NCBI RefSeq assembly: GCF_947654275.1
Contig: NZ_CANTJS010000001.1
Location: 1-64,000, forward strand
Direction: 5' to 3'
DNA length: 64,000 nucleotides
From: an uncultured Oscillibacter sp.
GTDB lineage: Bacteria; Bacillota; Clostridia; Oscillospirales; Oscillospiraceae
Shown here: one piece after another, positions 15,140-22,445 of the stretch
How positions within the stretch are numbered: position 1 is the stretch's first letter
Layout: the number at the start of each line of letters is the position of its first letter
Program-made: the position numbers and the translations under genes
The notes under the pieces: model-generated
The model's input: only the letters and a program-made list of their open reading frames with translations
The model's database searches: none
Told to the model about the DNA's origin: nothing

Positions 15140-15157
15140 CTGCATTGAGATAGACCG

Positions 15158-15907
15158 TCAAATCAACTGCCCCAGAGCATACAGGGTGGTGCTGACGCCG
15201 CCCAGGATGAACACCCAGATAATCAGCCGCCGGGAAACCCCGTCGCTGAGCCGCCGGTCCAGCAGTCCCCCCAGCTTCATGCCGATCAGCGAAGCGGGCA
15301 TCGCCACAAGGAACAGCAGCAGGCTTTCCCGTCCAAACATCCCCCCGGCCACCAGCAGACACAGCCGGGAACTATTCTCCAGGAAGAACACGAAGCAGGC
15401 GTTGGCCCGGAATTCCTCCCGGTTGACGGCCACCCGCTCCATATAGGCCAGGAACAGCATGTTGATGCCGAAGAGCCCCGCCATCACGCCGGAGCAGAAG
15501 GAGACCGCCGCCCGCACATAGGCGTTGACCCCCCTGCCCGTGCCGGGCTTCCGGGTCAGCATCTCAATGCCCAGGCCGATAATCAGCAGGCCCAGCAGCA
15601 GCTTCAGCCACTGGGGGGAGCCGAATTTCAGCAGCAGCGTGCCGGGGATGATGCCCAGCAGCACAAAGGCGGCGATGGGCAGCACCACCCTGGCGGAAAA
15701 ATGCCGCCGGTTCTTCCAGACAATGCCGGCGTTCAGCAGCAGGGACATGGGGGCCAGCCCCGGCGTAATCACGCTGTTGGGCAGAGCCAGGGACAGCAGC
15801 GGCGTGGAAATCAGCGCGTCGCCAAAGCCCGCCACGCCCTTGATGACGGAGGCCGCGCAGATGCTCACAAAATAAAACAAAAACCGTTCTGTTCCCATAA
15901 CGTCCAC
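15158..15907 (-). CDS. TauE/SafE family sulfite/anion exporter
   Basis: This 249-residue integral membrane protein has about eight hydrophobic segments in two similar halves, typical of the TauE/SafE (DUF81) family, which moves sulfite, sulfoacetate or related organic anions. The N-terminal SVIKGVAGFGDALISTPLL and the SGVMAGLFGINMLF repeat match the paired family motif. The start is either GTG 15907 (GGAGAGGA 4 nt upstream) or ATG 15898; the difference is three residues. A near-consensus promoter lies at 15940-15968, directly against a tandem A-tract repeat. The substrate cannot be assigned. Confidence 0.87.
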   Translation of the reverse strand: MDVMGTERFLFYFVSICAASVIKGVAGFGDALISTPLLSLALPNSVITPGLAPMSLLLNAGIVWKNRRHFSARVVLPIAAFVLLGIIPGTLLLKFGSPQWLKLLLGLLIIGLGIEMLTRKPGTGRGVNAYVRAAVSFCSGVMAGLFGINMLFLAYMERVAVNREEFRANACFVFFLENSSRLCLLVAGGMFGRESLLLFLVAMPASLIGMKLGGLLDRRLSDGVSRRLIIWVFILGGVSTTLYALGQLI

Positions 15908-15939
15908 CCGGTCCTCTCCACAGTATTTTTGCTTCTGCC

Positions 15940-15968
15940 ATTATATGCGGGGCGGACGGCGCGGTCAA
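15940..15968 (-). promoter_or_regulatory. Near-consensus sigma-A promoter for the TauE/SafE gene
   Basis: On the minus strand, -35 TTGACC (15968-15963), 17-bp spacer and perfect -10 TATAAT (15945-15940). The upstream side (15973 onward) is a tandem repeat rich in A-tracts on this strand. Confidence 0.8.
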
Positions 15969-15972
15969 GAGT

Positions 15973-16096
15973 CTTTTCCCCTTTTTTTGCGCTCCCCTTT
16001 TTTGCGCTCCCCTTTTTTTGCGCTCCCCTTTTTTTACGCTCCCCTTTTTTTGCGCTCCCCTTTTTTTGCGTCTTTTTTCCTGCGCTCCCTTTTTTA
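15973..16096. repeat. Tandem repeat of a 16-bp unit (seven T, then GCGCTCCCC)
   Basis: Full or near-full units begin at 15982, 15998, 16013, 16029 and 16045, followed by shortened or altered units to 16096. T-run lengths vary between 6 and 7, and one unit carries ACGC for GCGC. On the TauE strand it is all purine except for one or two cytosines per unit and begins about 5 bp upstream of the -35 box. Homopolymer runs in tandem units are prone to slippage. There are no spacers, so this is not a CRISPR array. Confidence 0.9.
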
Positions 16097-16115
16097 AACG
16101 CCGGCGGGCAAAACA

Positions 16116-16363
16116 AGGAAAGGAACCCTGACGGGTTCCTTTCCTCAGGCTGTCGAAAAATTCTTTTTCGACAGCCTGCGCAAGTTTTCAGAACCCGTGA
16201 GAAGTTCTGAAAACTTATTGATTGCACATGAAAGACACCCCTGATGGGTTTACCCGTAAAGGGCACGCCGCATCCCTAAGCGGCAAAGCCGCCAAGGGCT
16301 GCGCTGTCTTTCATACTATCTTCCTTTCCGAAAACTGAAGGCAATCCGTTTTTTCGACAGTCT
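16116..16363. repeat. Structured intergenic element with four successive hairpins
   Basis: There are perfect 13-bp arms at 16116-16128/16133-16145, perfect 15-bp arms at 16146-16160/16164-16178 and perfect 13-bp arms at 16182-16194/16204-16216. A closing stem 16228-16237/16305-16314 (ATGAAAGACA and complement) encloses smaller hairpins. The sequence AGGCTGTCGAAAAA at 16147 also has an inverted, one-mismatch copy at 16350-16363, giving the element MITE-like ends. It fills most of the 500-bp gap between the TauE and SLH genes. I see only this copy. Confidence 0.75.
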
Positions 16364-16408
16364 CCCTGCTTTCCCTCCGCAGAGAGAGGCACATCTGTAT
16401 TTGAGGGC

Positions 16409-19400
16409 TTACTGCTGCTTCCATTCCTCCGAAGCTCTGTGGAAGCGGGACAGAATCGCGGCGATCTGCGCCCGGGTGGCCTGGCCCTGGGGGTTCAGCC
16501 GTCCGTCGGCATAGCCGTTTACCAGACCCTGCTCCACCGCCCAGCTCAGAGGCTCCACGGCGTAGGCGGAAACCGCGCTCCGGTCAGTGAAGTCCTTCAG
16601 CGCGCCGGTATCCGCCGCTGCGGCCATATCCTGGGCATTGGCATAGCGGAAGAGGAAGGCCGCCAGCTGCTCCCGGGTTACAGGCCGGTCCGGGGCAAAG
16701 CGTCCGCCGGCATAGCCGGAGACAATGCCCCGCTCCGCCGCCCAGGCCACGGCATCCCGGTAATAGGCGTCCGCCGCCACGTCCTGGAAGCCCGCAGCCG
16801 CGGCAGGCGCAGGCTGGCCGGCCATGCGGTGGAGTATCGCCGCCAGCTGGCCCCGGGTAGCGGGGGCGCTGACGGAGAAAGCGCCGCCGGAGCCGTTCAT
16901 CAGGCCGTTCTGGTGGACATAGGCCACCGCGTCATAATACCAGTCTCCGGGAACCACATCCCGGAAGGGGCTCTGCCAGACCGGAGCCGGGTCATGGACA
17001 ACCGCGTCCAGCACCACGGCATAGGCAGAGGCGTGGGTCATGGGGAAGCCGGCCAGACCGTCTTTGTCCACCCGGGCCGACGACTGGAACTCCATCGCGC
17101 CGGCGGTGGAATTGTAGTAGTAGAGGCTCGCCTGGCGGCCCGCGTTTTCCTTGCCGGCGTCAACGGCCATATTCAGGCCGAAGCCGAAGGGCCCGCTGTG
17201 GGCCAGAGACAGCTGAATGACGGTCTGCCCCTGGCTCCGGGGCAGCGTTTCCAGCATGTTGGAGGGAATGGCGTTGGTCTTGACCGCCGCCCCCAGGTTC
17301 AGGGAAGAGGGAAGACTCTCCTGATTCAGGGCGCTGCCGTGAATCTGCCAGCGGACAGGGCCGCTTTTCACCTCCAGCGTCACGTCCCGTCCCGCCAGTG
17401 CCCGCCAAACCTCCCGTCCCACAGAGGCGGAGCCGCTGGAGAGGGTCATGGTCACGGTGCCGCCGTCCCTGGCGGACTGGATGCTGGACGCCGTCCGCTG
17501 GCTGGCGGTGGTTCCGGAGGACGAGCCGCCGCCTCCGCCGCCGCCCGAGGAGGAAGCCCTCCAGATGGCCAGGAAGGAAACGTCGTTGGCGGGCATGGTG
17601 AATTGAAGCTCGGGGCTGGTCAGGCCGCTCAGGACGGTTCCATGGACCTCCCAGGAGCCGAAGCGGTGGCCGCTCCAGCTTCCCGCCCGGACGGTAACCT
17701 GCTCACCGGCCCGGTAGACCCCCGCGCCGCTTTCGGCGGCGTGGCTGTTGTCCACCCGCACATGATAGGTCTTTTCCGGTTCCACCGGCGGCGTGTCCCC
17801 CGCCTTCACCTCAACGGTGTAGACGGCGCTCAGGCCGCCGTACCGGACGGTCAGGGTCTGTGTGCCTGTCTTGTTCGGGTCATAGCCGCTGACCATGTCC
17901 ACCGTAACAGGGACGGTCTGGGTGCTGTTGTCGGAATACCGGGCGGCCAGGGTCAGGCCGGTTACGTCCAGAGCCTCTCCCTTGGTGTAGACGGTCTTAT
18001 GACCAGTGCTGCTGATGGAAACGCCCGTCAGTGTGGGCGCGCCCCAGGCCGGAACCACCACGGTGGCGGTTTCGCCCGGCTCATGGGTGGCCGTCTCCTT
18101 CACCCGCACATAGTAGGTTCCGGATGTAAGGCCGGTGATCTCGGTTCCGGTGCAGTCCCCCGCCCCGTCAAAATCCTCTCTGTCGGCATATTCCATGTCT
18201 GGCGTCACGCCGGCAATGCTGCCGTCCGCGCCGTCCTGGGTGCTGGGCGCTCTTCCCACAAGGCCCCCCGGCGCGGCGGGGCCCAGGGCCCTGTCAATGC
18301 GCCAGATAATTTCCTTGTCCTCCTCGGTTCCGTCTTTCCACCGATAGCCGCTCTGGAGCGCCGCTGTGGCGGTGTGCTCGCCCACATCCGCCGAGGTATG
18401 GCCGGTGAGGGTATAGCCGGTCCCCTGCTTCACGCCGGTGAGGGTATTGCCGGTCCAGCGCAATCCGGTTTCGGCCCGGGGCACGTCGATGGAAATGGGC
18501 TGGCTGGGGTCCGGCGTGCCCACGGTGAGGACGGCGGAGACGGAAATAGGTGCGCCCGCCTCGGTGTGGGTTCCGGGAACCGTCAATTCAATCTCGTAGC
18601 GGCCGTCCGGAATAATCTCGGGGTCATAACCGTCCGACCAGATATTTGTGCCGTTCCACCCGACGATTGTCAGGTCCTCCACCCCGTTTTCATCCATGAA
18701 CATCAGGGCTACGCCGCTGGATTCCCCTGTTACATAAAAGGGAAAATTATCCATGCTTTTTGGAATAGCCTCTTTCCCGTTGACGCGGACCGTCATGGGG
18801 ACACTGCTCAAGTAAGAGGGGCTTGCACTGGCCGCCCCATAGGCTACTGTCAGAGGAAAATTCGTCTCAGACACGCCGCTGTCCACAACCCTCTGGCTGG
18901 GCTCCTTAACCTGGAGGCTCTTCACAATCACCCGCTCGTCCGGCGTCTCCCCGGCCTCCTGGACGGCAGTCCAGTCGCCGGTTTCAGCCTTGACCAGCTT
19001 CATATTGGGCTGGGTACTGTGGGGAACCAGCTGGAACTGCCCATCGGAGGACTGGGGCGCCCGGATGTAAACATGGTTTTCCACTGCCGGTTTCGAGGTA
19101 GCACTGTTGAGCCCGCCGATGCCCACCGTCGTGGTTCCCGACACCGCGCCGGAAATGGACAGCGTCTGATTCTGGCCCAGAATCAGAGACCCGCCGCCGG
19201 TAAACGACTGGACAGCCGTCTCAGCGGGGACAGTCAGGGCGGACAGGTTCAGCTCAGCCCCGGTGAGTACGCTCACCGACGCATCTGGCAGCAGACCGGT
19301 CCCTGCACTCAGGGAAAGGCTGCCGCTCTCCACGCCCAGACCGGTGATGGACTTCAGCTGCCGGGGAACCGTGCCTTTGCCGCTGGCGTCCCGGAAGGAG

Positions 19401-20242
19401 ACATAGGTTCCATCGACAGCGCCTGCGCCCTCCACGCTGGCCTGGCCCTGGGCAGGTGTGCCGCTCCGGCCCAGAATGACGCTGACCGCGCCGTTCACGG
19501 TATATTGGTCGGGGTCCGGCAGGGTGATTTTTCCCACGCCGCCGTCTCCGTTCCTCTGCTGGGCTCCGCAGGCATAGATGGTTCCTATAGCGCCGCTGCC
19601 CGTTCCGGTCAGACCCTCCACCTGAATGGAGGGATTTCCGTCATAGACGTTTGCCGGACCGTCGTTGTCCCGGCCCATACAGAGGTTCCCGGCGTAGATG
19701 TTGCCCGTGCCCGACTTTCCATCACCCTGGAGGCTGGTATTCCCCCGGACAATGACGGTTCCGTCCCGGGCAGGATCGGGTGCTGGGAGGGAACTGCCGA
19801 AGTTTTCGTTGTTGCTGTCCAGCAGGCCGCCGCAGAAGAGATTGACGGATCGCCCGGTGGGACAGGTCACGCCGTCCAGCGTCAGGGTGTAGCCGTTGGC
19901 AACAATGGCGTTGCGCATAAAGGACGAGAAATTGATCTCCGTATTCTGAAAGGTTACATTGTCCCCCAGGACAATGCCGCCCCGCCAGACGGTGATGGAG
20001 CCGCCCCGGATAGTCAGCTCTTTGTCAATCACCCAGGGGGCGTCGCCGCCGTCCTTTGTGCCCACCACACAGCTGCCCTGGAGCACCAGCGTGCTTCCCG
20101 CCGCGGCGTTTTCCACCGCCTGCGCCAGGTCGCCGCCGTCAGGCACAGGGATTTCCGCCGCCAGGGCCCGCTGGGGCAGCAGCGCAGCCAAAAGGCACAG
20201 GGCCAGCAGTATGGACGCCGGTCTTTTCAATCGTTTCTTCAT
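16409..20242 (-). CDS. Large secreted SLH-domain surface protein with Ig-like domain
   Basis: This 1277-residue exported protein has a signal peptide at residues 1-29 (basic start, hydrophobic core, ALAA end). A repetitive beta-type region lacking Cys follows, with dockable NTVTF-like repeats such as GNTSLQGDG and GSGAIGTIYACG in the first 300 residues. A bacterial Ig-like domain follows around 740-820 (VYTKGEALDVTGLTLAARYSDN). After a Gly/Ser linker (SSGGGGGGSSSG) come three C-terminal SLH domains, with FRDVVPGDWYYDAVAYVHQNGLMNG as the first, that bind the cell-wall polymer. Start ATG 20242 has AGGAGG 6 nt upstream, and promoter 20338-20366 lies ahead. Probably an adhesin or surface-scaffold protein; the ligand is unknown. 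Confidence 0.87.
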   Translation of the reverse strand: MKKRLKRPASILLALCLLAALLPQRALAAEIPVPDGGDLAQAVENAAAGSTLVLQGSCVVGTKDGGDAPWVIDKELTIRGGSITVWRGGIVLGDNVTFQNTEINFSSFMRNAIVANGYTLTLDGVTCPTGRSVNLFCGGLLDSNNENFGSSLPAPDPARDGTVIVRGNTSLQGDGKSGTGNIYAGNLCMGRDNDGPANVYDGNPSIQVEGLTGTGSGAIGTIYACGAQQRNGDGGVGKITLPDPDQYTVNGAVSVILGRSGTPAQGQASVEGAGAVDGTYVSFRDASGKGTVPRQLKSITGLGVESGSLSLSAGTGLLPDASVSVLTGAELNLSALTVPAETAVQSFTGGGSLILGQNQTLSISGAVSGTTTVGIGGLNSATSKPAVENHVYIRAPQSSDGQFQLVPHSTQPNMKLVKAETGDWTAVQEAGETPDERVIVKSLQVKEPSQRVVDSGVSETNFPLTVAYGAASASPSYLSSVPMTVRVNGKEAIPKSMDNFPFYVTGESSGVALMFMDENGVEDLTIVGWNGTNIWSDGYDPEIIPDGRYEIELTVPGTHTEAGAPISVSAVLTVGTPDPSQPISIDVPRAETGLRWTGNTLTGVKQGTGYTLTGHTSADVGEHTATAALQSGYRWKDGTEEDKEIIWRIDRALGPAAPGGLVGRAPSTQDGADGSIAGVTPDMEYADREDFDGAGDCTGTEITGLTSGTYYVRVKETATHEPGETATVVVPAWGAPTLTGVSISSTGHKTVYTKGEALDVTGLTLAARYSDNSTQTVPVTVDMVSGYDPNKTGTQTLTVRYGGLSAVYTVEVKAGDTPPVEPEKTYHVRVDNSHAAESGAGVYRAGEQVTVRAGSWSGHRFGSWEVHGTVLSGLTSPELQFTMPANDVSFLAIWRASSSGGGGGGGSSSGTTASQRTASSIQSARDGGTVTMTLSSGSASVGREVWRALAGRDVTLEVKSGPVRWQIHGSALNQESLPSSLNLGAAVKTNAIPSNMLETLPRSQGQTVIQLSLAHSGPFGFGLNMAVDAGKENAGRQASLYYYNSTAGAMEFQSSARVDKDGLAGFPMTHASAYAVVLDAVVHDPAPVWQSPFRDVVPGDWYYDAVAYVHQNGLMNGSGGAFSVSAPATRGQLAAILHRMAGQPAPAAAAGFQDVAADAYYRDAVAWAAERGIVSGYAGGRFAPDRPVTREQLAAFLFRYANAQDMAAAADTGALKDFTDRSAVSAYAVEPLSWAVEQGLVNGYADGRLNPQGQATRAQIAAILSRFHRASEEWKQQ

Positions 20243-20337
20243 TATGTTCCTCCTGTTGTCGTGATGTCCCGGCGGAACCGGGACTTCATGGGGTCTGTTC
20301 AGGGATTCAGGGGCAGGCCCGCAGGCAATACGGGTAT

Positions 20338-20366
20338 AGTATACCAGAATCCGGGAGCGTTTGCAA
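20338..20366 (-). promoter_or_regulatory. Sigma-A promoter for the large SLH protein
   Basis: On the minus strand, -35 TTGCAA (20366-20361), 17-bp spacer, -10 TATACT (20343-20338); about 90 nt of leader before the start. It begins 40 bp from the end of repeat copy 2. Confidence 0.7.
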
Positions 20367-20405
20367 GGGCGAGGTTTTTTTGGGGGGCGTGTCCATCTCG
20401 CGTTT

Positions 20406-20590
20406 TATAGTCACCGCAGTTGAAAAGAAGCATCCGCTTCTTTTCAACAAGTGCGGCGATGATTCGCCGCACAGGCCGTAAAACGGCCTTGCGGTGGACT
20501 TCATAGTCAGCACAGGGGGTTTTTACCCGTCAGCGGCTCCGCCGCTGTTTGAAAATCGGTAGATACCGATTTTCAACTATGCTGACTATA
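20406..20590 (-). repeat. Interspersed structured element, copy 2 (185 bp)
   Basis: Same element as at 14838-15028, in inverse orientation: it starts with TATAGTCACCGCAGTTGAAAA and ends with the complement of TATAGTCAGCATAGTTGAAAA. All five internal hairpins are preserved. The single change C to T in the outer stem relative to copy 1 leaves a G-T pair. It lies between the promoters of the divergent SLH and solute-binding genes. Confidence 0.9.
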
Positions 20591-20614
20591 CAGCGGGGAT
20601 ATCATGCAGAAGAA

Positions 20615-20693
20615 TGGCCCGGTCAGGGGACCGGGCCCCACGCTTCTTCTACCGGCAGAACACCCTGTGGGGCCTGGTCCCCTGACCAGGCCA
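20615..20693. repeat. Long inverted repeat with 27-bp arms
   Basis: Arms 20615-20641 and 20667-20693 match at 25 of 27 positions (GGTCAGGGGACC core) and enclose 25 bp. A second, smaller hairpin GAGGGG...CCCCTC lies near 20730. No T-run follows. It could be a mobile palindromic repeat or a transcription barrier between the SLH region and the solute-binding operon. Confidence 0.6.
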
Positions 20694-20801
20694 CTTCCCC
20701 GGGAGGGCCAGCCCGGAAAACAGGAGGGGACAGAGCCCCTCCCCTACAGGGCATCCCCGCCGCAAAACGTGCGGCCGGACACGCCCCTGGAAATACCTCT
20801 C

Positions 20802-20830
20802 TTGAAAACCCAGTCCGTCTATGATAGAAT
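20802..20830 (+). promoter_or_regulatory. Sigma-A promoter for the solute-binding protein / hybrid kinase operon
   Basis: -35 TTGAAA (20802-20807), 17-bp spacer, -10 TAGAAT (20825-20830), about 100 nt before ATG 20933. The rest of the gap from 20694 holds no gene that I can see. Confidence 0.7.
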
Positions 20831-20932
20831 GACCTTATTTAATAGGATGGACTGATTGGAAGCATATAGGAACCAGACCCCCGCCGGCTGTGAGACCCAC
20901 ATCACAAATCAACCCAAAAGGAGCGTACGGCT

Positions 20933-22438
20933 ATGAAATTTATTGGAACTGTCAACAAATCCCCTGCATTCGGAACCTTCAAGCGGATCACCAGAGCAAT
21001 CTGCCCGGTCTGTCTGGCGGCGGTCCTGGCGGCCGCCTCGGCGGGGTGCGGCGGCAGCCGGAAGAGCCCCCTGGACCCAGAAAAGCCCGTGTCCCTGACG
21101 GTGTGGCACTATTACAACGGTTCCCAGCAGGCCGCCTTTGACGCCCTGGTGGAAACTTTCAACGACACCGTGGGGCAGGAGCAGGGCATCTATGTGGAGA
21201 GCTACTCCCAGGGCTCCGTCTCCGATCTGGAGTCGGCGGTGCGGGACGCCATCAACGGCAAGGTGGGCTCTTCCGCCATTCCCAATATCTTCTCCTCCTA
21301 CGCCGACACGGCCTATGAGGTGGAGCAGGCGGGGGCCCTGGCTAATCTGTCCGACTACCTCAGTCAGGAGGAGCTGGCGGACTATGTGGATTCCTATATC
21401 GAGGAGGGACGCATCGCCGCCGACGGCTCCCTGCGCATTTTCCCCACCGCCAAGTCCACGGAAATCATGATGCTCAACAAGACGGACTGGGAGCCCTTCG
21501 CCCAGGCCTGCGGCCTCTCCCTGGAGAGCCTGAAGACCATCGAGGGGGTTGCCGCCGCGGCGAAGACCTATTATGAATGGACGGACAGCCTCACTCCCGA
21601 CGTGCCGGAGGACGGCAAATCCTTTTACGGACGGGACGCGGTGGCGAACTATTTCATCATCGGAATGCAGCAGCTGGGCGTGGAGCTCTTCCAGGTGGAG
21701 AACGGGGAAATGACCCTCAATCTGCCCGAGGAGGCCCTTCGCCGCATATGGGAAAACTACTATGTCCCCATGGTAAAGGGCTATTTCGGGGCCTATGGCT
21801 CCTTCCGCTCCGACGATGTGAAGACGGGGGACATCCTGGCCTATACCGGGTCCACCTCCTCCGCCATGTACTTCCCCAATCAGGTGGAGCTGGACGACGG
21901 CAGCCATCCCATTGACTACATCGTGATGCAGGCTCCCATTTTCGAGGGCGGACAGCACTACGCCGTGCAGCAGGGAGCCGGCATGGTGGTCACCAAATCC
22001 GACGAGGCCCATGAATACGCCTCTGTGGAGTTCCTGAAATGGATTACCCAGGCGGAGAACAACCTGCGCTTCGGCTCCGTCTCCGGTTATCTGCCGGTGC
22101 AAAAGGCCGCCAACAGCATCGAAAAGCTGGATCAGGTCATCGCCGGGCAGGGTCTGGAGGTTGCCCCCAAGACCTATGACTGCCTGACCACCATTTTCTC
22201 AGAGATGGAAGACATGACCCTGTACACCAACAAGAGCTTCAAAAACGGCTCCGCCGCCAGAAAAGTGCTGGAATACCACCTGGCGGACCGGGCGGCGGCG
22301 GACCGGGCGGCGGTGCTGGAGGCCATTGCCCAGGGCGCCGGCCTGGAGGAGGCCGCGGCCCCCTATGTGACGGACAGCGCCTTTGACGCCTGGTATGAGG
22401 ATTTCTGCGCCGCGCTGCACGCCGCGGCAGACCAGTGA
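20933..22438 (+). CDS. Extracellular solute-binding lipoprotein (ABC-type, cluster 1), likely sensor partner of the next gene
   Basis: This 501-residue protein has a lipoprotein signal (ICPVCLAAVLAAASAGCGGS, lipidated Cys near residue 39) and a periplasmic-binding fold of the carbohydrate-binding type (SLTVWHYYNGSQQAAFDALVETFN; GAGMVVTKSDEAHEYASVEFLKWIT). No permease or ATPase gene is adjacent. Instead, a hybrid histidine kinase starts 7 nt after its stop. The likely role is therefore to bind a sugar or related ligand and present it to the kinase rather than only to import it; that is inference from synteny. ATG 20933 follows AAAAGGAG. Confidence 0.87.
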   Translation: MKFIGTVNKSPAFGTFKRITRAICPVCLAAVLAAASAGCGGSRKSPLDPEKPVSLTVWHYYNGSQQAAFDALVETFNDTVGQEQGIYVESYSQGSVSDLESAVRDAINGKVGSSAIPNIFSSYADTAYEVEQAGALANLSDYLSQEELADYVDSYIEEGRIAADGSLRIFPTAKSTEIMMLNKTDWEPFAQACGLSLESLKTIEGVAAAAKTYYEWTDSLTPDVPEDGKSFYGRDAVANYFIIGMQQLGVELFQVENGEMTLNLPEEALRRIWENYYVPMVKGYFGAYGSFRSDDVKTGDILAYTGSTSSAMYFPNQVELDDGSHPIDYIVMQAPIFEGGQHYAVQQGAGMVVTKSDEAHEYASVEFLKWITQAENNLRFGSVSGYLPVQKAANSIEKLDQVIAGQGLEVAPKTYDCLTTIFSEMEDMTLYTNKSFKNGSAARKVLEYHLADRAAADRAAVLEAIAQGAGLEEAAAPYVTDSAFDAWYEDFCAALHAAADQ

Positions 22439-22445
22439 ACGCGCC

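Noticed and set aside
15973-16096. Possible CRISPR array
   Set aside because: The units are adjacent and 16 bp long with no spacers and no cas genes.
16439-20410. 1323-codon open frame on the plus strand opposite the SLH gene
   Set aside because: It is a complement of a true gene in a GC-rich genome, with biased Gly/Arg/Val content, no signal peptide, no domain and no ribosome site.
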